Positions 26,700 through 34,370 of a stretch of 63,468 bases of DNA are shown here, piece after piece. Each line of letters opens with the position of its first letter. Within the stretch, counting starts at the first letter, position 1. A program made the translations under genes and the position numbers. This DNA comes from Gammaproteobacteria bacterium (lineage in GTDB: Bacteria; Pseudomonadota; Gammaproteobacteria; Steroidobacterales; Steroidobacteraceae), in assembly GCA_025358295.1 (NCBI GenBank), contig JANYJY010000003.1:1-63468 (forward strand), written 5' to 3'. The notes beneath the pieces are model-generated. The model was not told the DNA's origin. It ran no database searches and worked only from the letters and a program-made list of their open reading frames with translations.

Positions 26700-26714
26700 G
26701 TGTAAGCCTTACAC
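26700..26714. promoter_or_regulatory. Palindrome upstream of the AAA+ regulator
   Basis: GTGTAA-GCC-TTACAC is a perfect inverted repeat centred about 30 bases before the regulator's ATG (26676), the usual position for an autoregulatory operator. Binding protein not known; the Fis-type HTH of the downstream product is the obvious candidate. Confidence 0.4.
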
Positions 26715-26801
26715 CTCACACCCGTAGATTTGTAACCTGTACCGATCGAGGCCGCCAGAGATGGCTGCTGAACCTAGGCTCAGACTTCGCGCCGTTTCAT
26801 G

Positions 26802-27113
26802 TCAGTGTTTGTCTGACACGCTCGTTCCGCACCGCCAACAACTGGTGAATTGCGGCTCGAGGACCTCACCGCAATCCTCGCAGGTCCACGCTGCGCCGAC
26901 CGGAGCCGCGGCGGCGCGCGCCAGAGCGCGCAGGGCGACCTGTTCGTCGCCGTCATCGACATACAATTGCGGCCAGGTCTCCATCATGGGCAGATCGCCG
27001 AGGGCCCCGGCCAGGTATTGATTGCGCAATTCGCTTTGAATCCCGGCGCTCAACAGCACATTGCGGGCGTGAGCCACCTGCAGCAGCGAGGCAGCTCGGA
27101 AAACTCGCTTCAC
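26802..27113 (-). CDS. DUF2007 domain protein with zinc ribbon
   Basis: 103 residues. The N-terminal half VFRAASLLQVAHARNVLLSAGIQSELRN and YVDDGDEQVALRALA match DUF2007 (putative prokaryotic signal transducing protein). The C-terminus has CEDC and CWRC, a four-Cys zinc-ribbon-like site. It lies 28 bases after trpA on the same strand and may be the last gene of the trp transcript. Function not established. Confidence 0.82.
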   Translation of the reverse strand: MKRVFRAASLLQVAHARNVLLSAGIQSELRNQYLAGALGDLPMMETWPQLYVDDGDEQVALRALARAAAAPVGAAWTCEDCGEVLEPQFTSCWRCGTSVSDKH

Positions 27114-27141
27114 GGACCTGCCCGCGTGCCGCGCGTCATGC

Positions 27142-27936
27142 TCAACGCAGCGACGTCAGGAATGCCCCGACGTCTTCGCCCCGCTCCAACACCTCCACCA
27201 GGGCGGAACCAACCACGACGCCGTCGACATGGCCTGCGAAGTCCGCAATCTGCCCGCGGGAACGAATACCGAATCCCGCGCACACCGGAATGGTCGAACA
27301 CTGCTTCACCCGATCCATGTATTCCAGAACTTCCGCCGGCACTTCGGTGGAATTGCCCTTGACCGCTCCGGTGGTGCCCGTCATGGTCACCGCATAGATG
27401 AAGCCTTGCGCTTCGCGGCACAGCATCGCCAATCTGTCGGGAGGCGTCACCGGCGTCACCATCTGCACCAAGGCCAGGCCTTCGCGGTCGAGCGCGCCCC
27501 TTAGGTCGGCACTCTCCTCGTAGGGAAGATCGGGAACGATGAATCCCGCCACCCCTGCGGACGCTGCCGCCCGCGGCAGCGCCTCCAGGCCGAAGCTCAG
27601 CAGCGGATTCAGATAGCTCATCAAGAGAATGGGCGCCGCATGCCTTGATTCCAAAGAATTCAGCTCATCGAAAATCCACGGCAGCGTCACCCCGTCGCTC
27701 AATGCCGCGAAACTGGCGCGCTGTATGGTCGTGCCGTCTGCCATCGGGTCGCTGAACGGCACGCCGATTTCAACGACATCGCAAACGCCGGCGACGGCCG
27801 CCAAGTTCTTCTTGAAGTCGCGGCGCGTGGGAAATCCGGCAGTGAGAAAACCCACCAGCGCCGGTCGGCCCTGGGCGCCGGCCGCCTGAATAGCCGCGGC
27901 TACGGCGTCACGCGGTGCTGCGCTCGCGCGCGTCAT
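27142..27936 (-). CDS. trpA: Tryptophan synthase alpha chain
   Basis: 264 residues. Cleaves indole-3-glycerol phosphate to indole. LVGFLTAGFPTRRDF, the catalytic Glu in VVEIGVPFSDPMADGT, the Asp in FIVPDLPYEES, and CAGFGIRSRGQI are present. The open frame is longer, but ATG 27936 overlaps the trpB stop in ATGA and matches family N-termini. Last enzyme gene of the trpEGDCFBA run. Confidence 0.97.
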   Translation of the reverse strand: MTRASAAPRDAVAAAIQAAGAQGRPALVGFLTAGFPTRRDFKKNLAAVAGVCDVVEIGVPFSDPMADGTTIQRASFAALSDGVTLPWIFDELNSLESRHAAPILLMSYLNPLLSFGLEALPRAAASAGVAGFIVPDLPYEESADLRGALDREGLALVQMVTPVTPPDRLAMLCREAQGFIYAVTMTGTTGAVKGNSTEVPAEVLEYMDRVKQCSTIPVCAGFGIRSRGQIADFAGHVDGVVVGSALVEVLERGEDVGAFLTSLR

Positions 27937-29150
27937 TCGAAATTCTTCAATAGAGTCCGCTGCAGGATGGGCATGTCCTTGTCGCCCCTGCCGGAACAGC
28001 CAATGAGAATCCGCGCGCCCGGATGGGCGCCGGCATAGCGCTTGGCGCCCGAGAAGGCATGCGCGCTTTCGATGGCAGGCAAGATGCCCTCGAATTTGGC
28101 GCACTCGGCCAGGGCAGCCAAGGCTTCGTCGTCCGTCGCCGACTCGTAAGTCACACGGCCGCTTTTCATTAAATAAGAGTGCTCGGGGCCGACGCCGGAA
28201 TAATCGAGGCCCGCAGACACCGAATGAGTCTCCCGCACTTGACCGTAGTCGTCCTGCAGTATCAACGTATAGCTGCCCTGTAAAACCCCGGGAGTGCCGA
28301 AGGTCAGGGAGGCTGCATTGTCGCCGAGACCGGGGCCACGGCCGCCGGCTTCGACGCCGATCAATTTGACCGCGGCATCGCCCAAAAACGGATGAAACAG
28401 ACCGATGGCGTTCGATCCGCCGCCTACGCAGGCCACCGCCACGTCCGGCAGGCCGCCCGCCTGTTGCAGCATCTGGGCTCGCGCCTCACGGCCGATCACC
28501 GCCTGCAGTTCGCGCACCAGGTAGGGATAGGGATGCGGTCCGACGGCCGAGCCCAAGGAATAATAAGTGCCGTCCGGGTCAGACACCCAGTCGCGCAGCG
28601 CCTCATCGATGGCCGCACGCAGGGTTTGATCGCCTCCGGTGACCGGCACCACCGTCGCGCCGAGAAGCTGCATGCGCCCCACATTGGGCGCCTGCCGTTC
28701 CACATCGACCGCGCCCATATAGACCACACAGGGCATGCCCAAACGCGCGGCCGCGGCCGCGCTCGCCACGCCATGCTGGCCCGCGCCGGTCTCGGCAATG
28801 ATTCGCTTGGCACCGAGGCGTTTTGCCAACAGCGTCTGACCCACGGCATTGTTGATCTTGTGCGCGCCGGTATGGGCCAGGTCCTCGCGCTTGAGCCAGA
28901 CGTCGGCCCCCCAACGCTGGCTCAGGCTGGGCGCACGGGAAAGCGCCGTCGGCCGCCCCACCCAGGTCTTGAGCTCATGATTGAACTCAGCTTGAAAATC
29001 GGCCTGATGCAAATACCGGTCAACGCCCGCTTGCAGCCGATCGAGCGCGGGCACCAAGGTCTCGGGAACATAGCGTCCGCCGAAGGCGCCGTAGCGGCCG
29101 CGGATGTCGGGAAGCGCGGACGGCGGGACCGTGCGCAGGGGTGAATTCAT
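27933..29150 (-). CDS. trpB: Tryptophan synthase beta chain
   Basis: 405 residues. PLP enzyme joining indole and serine. The PLP Lys is in HTGAHKINNAVGQ, the phosphate-binding loop in CVGGGSNAIGLF, and the N-terminus YGAFGGRYVPETL is typical. It overlaps trpF by four bases and trpA by four bases, so the three are translationally coupled. Confidence 0.98.
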   Translation of the reverse strand: MNSPLRTVPPSALPDIRGRYGAFGGRYVPETLVPALDRLQAGVDRYLHQADFQAEFNHELKTWVGRPTALSRAPSLSQRWGADVWLKREDLAHTGAHKINNAVGQTLLAKRLGAKRIIAETGAGQHGVASAAAAARLGMPCVVYMGAVDVERQAPNVGRMQLLGATVVPVTGGDQTLRAAIDEALRDWVSDPDGTYYSLGSAVGPHPYPYLVRELQAVIGREARAQMLQQAGGLPDVAVACVGGGSNAIGLFHPFLGDAAVKLIGVEAGGRGPGLGDNAASLTFGTPGVLQGSYTLILQDDYGQVRETHSVSAGLDYSGVGPEHSYLMKSGRVTYESATDDEALAALAECAKFEGILPAIESAHAFSGAKRYAGAHPGARILIGCSGRGDKDMPILQRTLLKNFE

Positions 29151-29767
29151 GAATCAGTCTCCAGACCCGCCGCGGCGGCGCGCGCCGCACGGACGAACTC
29201 GTGAATCTTCGCCGGGTCCTTGATCCCCGGCACTTCCTCCACGCCGCTGCTCACATCCACGCCGAACGGGCGCACGGCCTGAATGGCCTCGGCGACATTC
29301 TGTGGCGATAGACCGCCCGCGAGAATGACTTCCGTCTGCCGCGCCAGCTCCGCCGCGCGGCCCCAATCGGCCAGTTCGCCGATGCCGCTGGACGGCCCTT
29401 CGAATAGCATGCGCGCCGGCAGCGGATTGGGCGTTTTGCGCCCGAATCGCACCACGGGAAGCACCTTGATGTGCGACGGTATCTTCAACTCGCGCAAATC
29501 CTCGACATCCGTTTGAAAATAATCCGGTTTGAGTATTCGACAGATTTCATCGACCTTCATTTGCAGGGGGTGCTGTGCCACCGCGATGCGCAAAATTCCC
29601 GGCGGCGCGAGCGCCGCGAGTTGCGCCGCCTGACCGGGCGTCACTTGACGCGGGCTCGGTGCGAATACAAAACCGATCGCATCGACATTGGCCTCTGCAG
29701 CCGCAGCCACTGCGTCGGCGCTGGTGATACCGCAAATCTTGATCCACATGGCGCCGAGTGTAGCCAT
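29147..29767 (-). CDS. trpF: Phosphoribosylanthranilate isomerase
   Basis: 206 residues. WIKICGITSADAV carries the catalytic Cys, and FQTDVEDL, ILAGGLSPQNV and VDVSSGVEEVPGIKDPAKI complete the (beta/alpha)8 signature. The Asp after FQT is the general acid. The listed ATG immediately follows the trpC stop; an ATG six codons later (29749) would give the more typical MWIKICG start. Confidence 0.95.
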   Translation of the reverse strand: MATLGAMWIKICGITSADAVAAAAEANVDAIGFVFAPSPRQVTPGQAAQLAALAPPGILRIAVAQHPLQMKVDEICRILKPDYFQTDVEDLRELKIPSHIKVLPVVRFGRKTPNPLPARMLFEGPSSGIGELADWGRAAELARQTEVILAGGLSPQNVAEAIQAVRPFGVDVSSGVEEVPGIKDPAKIHEFVRAARAAAAGLETDS

Positions 29768-30610
29768 TTAGGATTGCACTGTCCGCGTCGCTGCGCATAT
29801 TTCACGCAGCAGCTGCGCGGGATCCGCGTGTGCCATCAGGGCGGTGCCTATCAATGCCAGACCGTATCCCAGTTGTTGCATGCGCCGGGCGTCGGCCGCC
29901 GACCCCACACCGCTTTCGGCAATCGCCGGGCTGCCGGCGGGCAACAACGGCGCCAAAGTCTCGAATCGGTCCTGCACAACTTCCAGTGTTTGCAGGTTGC
30001 GGCAATTGACGCCGATCAGGACCGGCTCCCGCGGTGCGACGCGCGCGGCCATGAGCTCACTCGCCAGGCGCAAATCGTCCGCGTCGAAGGCCTCCAGCAA
30101 CACAAATAGATCGTGTTCGGCGGCAACGTCCAATAATTCTACGATACGCGCGCGCGGCAGCATGCGCAGGATCACCAGAACGCCGGCCGCCCCGGCTGCG
30201 CGCGCCTCCAGCACCTGGTAGGGATCGACCAAAAAATCCTTGCGCATGGCCGGTACCCCCAGGGGTGCCAGCGCCGCGGCAGCCTGACGCAAATGCTCGA
30301 GCGAACCGTCGAAGCGCGTGGGTTCGGTCAGCACCGATACGGCTGCGGCGCCGCCGCGCGCGTACGCAGTAACGCGGCCCAACCAATCATCGCCGGCTGC
30401 GCCTAATTGGCCGGCGGCCGGCGAGCGCAATTTGAGTTCCGCGATGACGTCGAAGCCCCCGGGCGATAGCCGTAGGCGGGGGGCGCGAGCAGTCGCCTGC
30501 GCACGCAGCTCCAAGTCCGTGAAGGATTCGAGCCGCAGCGCCTGTGTCACGCGGGCCGCGCTCGAAGCGGCCATCGCATCGAGAAATCCACCGGCGATAT
30601 TGGACTTCAA
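29768..30610 (-). CDS. trpC: Indole-3-glycerol phosphate synthase
   Basis: 280 residues. VIAELKLRSPAAG, VSVLTEPTRFDGS, RKDFLVDPYQV, IGVNCRNLQTLEV and AESGV are conserved active-site segments; catalytic Lys and Glu are included. The start is TTG 30610 with GGAGAG upstream, an uncommon start that may lower its translation relative to neighbours. Not fused to trpF, unlike in enterics. Confidence 0.95.
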   Translation of the reverse strand: MKSNIAGGFLDAMAASSAARVTQALRLESFTDLELRAQATARAPRLRLSPGGFDVIAELKLRSPAAGQLGAAGDDWLGRVTAYARGGAAAVSVLTEPTRFDGSLEHLRQAAAALAPLGVPAMRKDFLVDPYQVLEARAAGAAGVLVILRMLPRARIVELLDVAAEHDLFVLLEAFDADDLRLASELMAARVAPREPVLIGVNCRNLQTLEVVQDRFETLAPLLPAGSPAIAESGVGSAADARRMQQLGYGLALIGTALMAHADPAQLLREICAATRTVQS

Positions 30611-30623
30611 TGCACTCTCCGGT

Positions 30624-31652
30624 TCATCGGCATTCCGCTGCGAAATGCCGCAAGCGCTCCAGCCATCGTCGCGCGCCGCCGCTGTCCACGGTCGATTGCG
30701 CCGCGGCGATTCCGGCCGCTACGGATGGCGCGCGGCCGGCAATGTACAGCGCGAGTCCGCTTTGCAAACTGAGAGCGGCAAAATGCGCACCGCGATCCCG
30801 GCCCGCGAACACCTCGAGCAAGGCCGCGAGATTCGCGACGGCATCCCCGCCGGCCAGATCGCCCAGCGTGCAGGGGGCCATGTTGAACTCCCGCGGATCG
30901 ATCTCCTGGCGCCGAACCGCACCATGAGCAACGTCGAAGGCGAGGAATGGCCCGACCGGCGTGGCTTCGTCCCAACCCTCGGCGCCATGCACCACCCAGG
31001 CGCGTTCAATGTCCATCCCCGCCAAGGTTCCGGCCATGAGTTCCGCGGTGGGTGCATCGTAAGCGCCGATCAAGCGGAATCGCGGCGCCGCGGGATTCGT
31101 CAGCGGACCCAGTAAATTGAACACCGTGCGAATGCCGAGCGCCGCGCGGATCGGCGCCAGGGCCTTCATCGCCGGATGAAAATAAGGCGCGAATAAAAAG
31201 GTGAAGCCCGTGGCGGCAAAGCACTGCGCCGCCCCGATCTCATCCAGCGGCAGCCTAAATCCCAGCTGCTCGATCAAGTCCGCGCTGCCGCTGCGGCTGG
31301 ATATGGAGCGATTGCCGTGCTTGATCACAGGCAGTCCGCATGCCGCCGTCAACAGCGCCGCCCCCGTCGATAAATTGAGGCTGCCCGATGCGTCGCCGCC
31401 GGTGCCGACAATATCGATGGCATCGAGTCCCTCAGCAAATGCAGGCTTTCTGGCCAGGGCGCGCATGGCGCCGGCGAAACCGCGCACTTCAGCGGCTGTG
31501 ACGCCCTTGGTGCGCAGGGCCGCGAGCAGCGCGCCGGCCATCGCCGGCGCCAGCTCGGAATTCGTCAGCGAATGAAGCAGCTCAGCCGCCTCCATTTCAG
31601 TGAGGTCGTGGCGTTGCACCAAGCGGTCCAAAGTGTGGCGTACGTGGGTCAC
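30624..31652 (-). CDS. trpD: Anthranilate phosphoribosyltransferase
   Basis: 342 residues. The phosphoribosyl-pyrophosphate loop DIVGTGGDASGSLNLSTGAA and KHGNRSISSRSGSADL are diagnostic. Transfers ribose phosphate to anthranilate. Start is GTG 31652, three bases after the trpG stop. Confidence 0.97.
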   Translation of the reverse strand: MTHVRHTLDRLVQRHDLTEMEAAELLHSLTNSELAPAMAGALLAALRTKGVTAAEVRGFAGAMRALARKPAFAEGLDAIDIVGTGGDASGSLNLSTGAALLTAACGLPVIKHGNRSISSRSGSADLIEQLGFRLPLDEIGAAQCFAATGFTFLFAPYFHPAMKALAPIRAALGIRTVFNLLGPLTNPAAPRFRLIGAYDAPTAELMAGTLAGMDIERAWVVHGAEGWDEATPVGPFLAFDVAHGAVRRQEIDPREFNMAPCTLGDLAGGDAVANLAALLEVFAGRDRGAHFAALSLQSGLALYIAGRAPSVAAGIAAAQSTVDSGGARRWLERLRHFAAECR

Positions 31653-31655
31653 GAT

Positions 31656-32228
31656 TCAGGTCTTGAGAAAATTGCCCATGAGAATGGGACCGTCCGGCGT
31701 CAGCACGCTTTCGGGATGAAATTGCACCCCTTCAATCGGCAACGATCGATGTCGTACGCCCATGATTTCTCCTTCCGCGGTCCGCGCCGTGACTTCCAGT
31801 ATGGGTGGAATGCTGTCGGGAGCGGCAATCAGTGAGTGATACCTGCCCGCATCGAATGTAGGCGCCATTCCCGCGTACAGTCCCTTGCCATCATGCTGGA
31901 CCGGGGACACCTTGCCATGCATCAGCCGCGGCGCGCGCACCACCCGGCCGCCGAACACCTCCACCAAGGATTGATGTCCAAGGCAGACGCCGAAAATCGG
32001 TATGCGTCCGGTGAAGGCCTGAATCATGCGCATCGAGACGCCGGCGTCGCGCGGTGTGCCCGGCCCCGGAGAAATCACCAAATGCGAATGATCCTGGCTC
32101 AACGCTTCTTCCACGGTGATGGCATCGTTGCGATGCACGTCGACGTCCGCCCCGAGGACTAAGAAAGCCTGCACCAGGTTATAAGTGAACGAATCGTAGT
32201 TATCGATCAATAGGATCTTGGGGCGCAT
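31656..32228 (-). CDS. trpG: Anthranilate synthase glutamine amidotransferase component
   Basis: 190 residues, class I glutamine amidotransferase. Catalytic Cys in GVCLGHQSL and His-Glu in VQFHPESVL; N-terminus ILLIDNYDSFTYNLVQ. Supplies ammonia to TrpE. Two bases separate it from the trpE stop. In some bacteria this subunit also serves folate synthesis (PabA). Confidence 0.97.
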   Translation of the reverse strand: MRPKILLIDNYDSFTYNLVQAFLVLGADVDVHRNDAITVEEALSQDHSHLVISPGPGTPRDAGVSMRMIQAFTGRIPIFGVCLGHQSLVEVFGGRVVRAPRLMHGKVSPVQHDGKGLYAGMAPTFDAGRYHSLIAAPDSIPPILEVTARTAEGEIMGVRHRSLPIEGVQFHPESVLTPDGPILMGNFLKT

Positions 32229-32230
32229 CT

Positions 32231-33616
32231 CTAAAGACCCCCCGCCGCGAGTTCGAGCGCACGACGCAGCACGGCGCTCTTCGCCATCAGCTCATCATAT
32301 TCGGCTCGCGGCGAACTGTCGGCGACGATGCCGCCCCCGGCCTGATAACTGTAAGTATCGCCGCGAAACACCAACGTGCGGATGGTGATGGCTTGATCCA
32401 TGTCGCCCCGACGGCCGAAATAGCCGACGGTTCCGCCGTACAGCTGTCGCCCCACGGGCTCGAGCTCATCGATGATTTCCATCGCACGCACTTTCGGAGC
32501 GCCCACCAAGGTGCCTGCCGGAAAGGTGGCGGCAAACAGGTCGAAGGCATCCTGCCCCGGCTTCAGGCGGCCATTGACGCCGCTGACGATGTGCATGATG
32601 TGGCTGTAGCGTTCGATCACGCGGTAAGGGTCGACCACCACCGAGCCGGCGACGGCGACCCTGCCCAAGTCGTTACGCGCCAAATCGACCAGCATCACAT
32701 GCTCAGCGTTCTCCTTGGGATCCGCCAGCAGCTCCGCCTCCAACTCAAGGTCGCGCGCCATATCGGCACCGCGCGGACGTGACCCGGCAATGGGGCGCAA
32801 TTGAGCATAGCCGCCGTGGCACTTCACCAAGGCCTCCGGCGATGAACCCACGACGGTGATATCGCCCAACTCGCAGAAAAACATATAGGGCGAGGGGTTG
32901 AGCAAACGCAGCGCCCGATACACCTCGAAGGGCGCGAGCGCGTGCCGGCCTTCGAAGCGCGATGCCAGCACGAGTTGATACACGTCGCCCGAGGCGATGT
33001 ACTCTTGCGCGCGGCGGACACGAACCGCGTGCGCCTCTTCGCTCAGGGACGGGGTCGCGGGCGAAAAGCGGCCGGGAGCAAGTATGGCCGGCACCGCGCC
33101 GCGCAGTGCCAGAATCACCTCGCGTCGCAAGGCCTGCCGTTCGGCCTCGCTGCCGTCGTGCAACAGCGCGACCGTGCGAGTCAGATGATCGAACACCAGC
33201 AAAGATCGCGGAGCGACATAGTGTGCATGCGGTGTCTCGGTCGCATCCAAGGTGCGCCCCGGCACCCGCTCGAAGTAGCGGACCGCATCGTAGGCGGTGT
33301 AGCCCACCAGTCCGCCGAGCAGAGGCACTCCCGGCACTTCGGGCAAGGGTTGCGGCGCCAGCCGCAGTGCACCGCGCAAGGCGGCCAAAAATTCGATTTT
33401 GGATTGCGGCCTGGGGGAGTGCTTGTCCCCCACATACAATCCAGTGGAGTCGAGGCGCACTTCCAGGCATTCGCCGAAACCGATGAAGGAATAGCGCGCC
33501 AGCCGCTCTCCTCCCTCGACGCTCTCCAGCAGGAATCGCGGCCGAAAAGGCGCCAGCTTCAAATAGGCCGACACCGGCGTATCGAGATCCGCTGCGATGT
33601 CAAAAGGCGGCTTCAT
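32231..33616 (-). CDS. trpE: Anthranilate synthase component I
   Basis: 462 residues. The chorismate-binding domain carries IAGSRPRG, DLARNDLGRVA, SGVNGRL and GTLVGAPKVRAMEI; the N-terminal FLLES element binds tryptophan for feedback inhibition. ATG 33616 is chosen; the frame extends five codons to a TTG. It is the first structural gene, preceded by a leader peptide and attenuator. Confidence 0.97.
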   Translation of the reverse strand: MKPPFDIAADLDTPVSAYLKLAPFRPRFLLESVEGGERLARYSFIGFGECLEVRLDSTGLYVGDKHSPRPQSKIEFLAALRGALRLAPQPLPEVPGVPLLGGLVGYTAYDAVRYFERVPGRTLDATETPHAHYVAPRSLLVFDHLTRTVALLHDGSEAERQALRREVILALRGAVPAILAPGRFSPATPSLSEEAHAVRVRRAQEYIASGDVYQLVLASRFEGRHALAPFEVYRALRLLNPSPYMFFCELGDITVVGSSPEALVKCHGGYAQLRPIAGSRPRGADMARDLELEAELLADPKENAEHVMLVDLARNDLGRVAVAGSVVVDPYRVIERYSHIMHIVSGVNGRLKPGQDAFDLFAATFPAGTLVGAPKVRAMEIIDELEPVGRQLYGGTVGYFGRRGDMDQAITIRTLVFRGDTYSYQAGGGIVADSSPRAEYDELMAKSAVLRRALELAAGGL

Positions 33617-33645
33617 ACGGGCAACCTGCAAATCTTACGGACAAC

Positions 33646-33682
33646 AAAAAACCCACCACCGGCTCTGAGGCGGAGATGGGTT
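33646..33682 (-). terminator. trp attenuator terminator with antiterminator pairing
   Basis: On the minus strand AACCCATCTCC pairs with GGTGGTGGGTT (11-base loop, one internal mismatch) and is followed by a run of T. The 5' arm can instead pair with GGAGTGGG (33727-33720), inside the leader ORF, over eight base pairs with one bulged base. These mutually exclusive pairings are the classic attenuation design. The stem lies 20 bases after the leader stop and 30 bases before trpE. Confidence 0.85.
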
Positions 33683-33702
33683 CTGGATATCGACGAACTA
33701 AA

Positions 33703-33777
33703 TTAAAACAGCGCCAGCGCCCACTCCACTTGAGTGCGCCACCACCAAGAATTGCGAAGAATGCGTGCGATAAACAT
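33703..33777 (-). CDS. trpL: trp operon leader peptide
   Basis: A 24-residue ORF, MFIARILRNSWWWRTQVEWA plus LALF, with three consecutive Trp codons (33747-33739) and a fourth at position 19. A ribosome stalled on the Trp triplet would leave GGAGTGGG free to form the antiterminator; a ribosome reaching the stop would cover it, so the terminator forms. GGAAGG lies 13 bases upstream of the ATG, which is rather far. Its function is regulatory; the peptide itself is dispensable by analogy. Confidence 0.9.
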   Translation of the reverse strand: MFIARILRNSWWWRTQVEWALALF

Positions 33778-33823
33778 GGCCGGAGTATCGCCTTCCCGAG
33801 CGGCGAGCGTCAAGCCCGGGGAT

Positions 33824-34153
33824 TTAGCCGGATACATCGAGTTTTTTCTTGAATTTGCGGGTGAGTTCGACGAATCGGGGCGTGAGGCCGATATCTTCAT
33901 AAACCGGATCCCCCTGGTCATCGCGCGAAATGACCTTCGGGCCGCGTTCATAAGGCATGGCGGCGCCGATTTCATCCAGCGCGGCGTGCAAAAGGTCGGT
34001 AATGATGACCTCGATGGGCTGCCCGGGAAATAGCTCGGCCAAGGCGTGCAGGCGCGCGGCATCGTCCAATTCCAGGCGAAGCGCATATTCCTTGGCAGTT
34101 CGCGCCGGGGCCGCTTCTTTCTTCCAACGATCGAGCAAGGGCTTGAATTTCAC
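33824..34153 (-). CDS. Conserved hypothetical protein
   Basis: 109 residues. Polar, partly helical, with KEYALRLELDDAARLHALAELFPGQPIEVIITDLLHAALDEI and DDQGDPVYEDIGLTPRF. Similar short proteins in pseudomonads and xanthomonads are labelled pilin assembly or pili tip component, but I see no pilin feature and would not rely on that. GTG 34153 is chosen because GGAG lies five bases upstream. It lies 46 bases upstream of trpL on the same strand. Confidence 0.7.
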   Translation of the reverse strand: MKFKPLLDRWKKEAAPARTAKEYALRLELDDAARLHALAELFPGQPIEVIITDLLHAALDEIGAAMPYERGPKVISRDDQGDPVYEDIGLTPRFVELTRKFKKKLDVSG

Positions 34154-34370
34154 GACAACTCCGCCATACCGGATGACTAGGATAGCGTCATTATAGACTG
34201 CCGGCGGCCGCGTATCGGCACCCCGTACCATTCCTTAAAGCTCGAGACCAGGGATATGAACAAAGCGGTAAACAGTACAGACAGAGGCTGGGCCATGGGC
34301 GGCATTCGTGTGCGCGACGGCGCGAGCTTGCCGCATTCGTTCTGTCTGCGCTGGGTGAAGTAGCGACATC

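Noticed and set aside
26800-26818. TGTCAG-N7-CTGACA at the end of the DUF2007 gene
   Set aside because: It overlaps the coding end and has no T-run; too weak to call a terminator or operator.
28392-29144. 250-residue plus-strand open frame inside trpB
   Set aside because: Antisense shadow; His/Arg/Gly-rich composition and no RBS.
34232-34370. Search for a promoter or small gene before the ABC exporter
   Set aside because: Nothing convincing was seen in these 139 bases.
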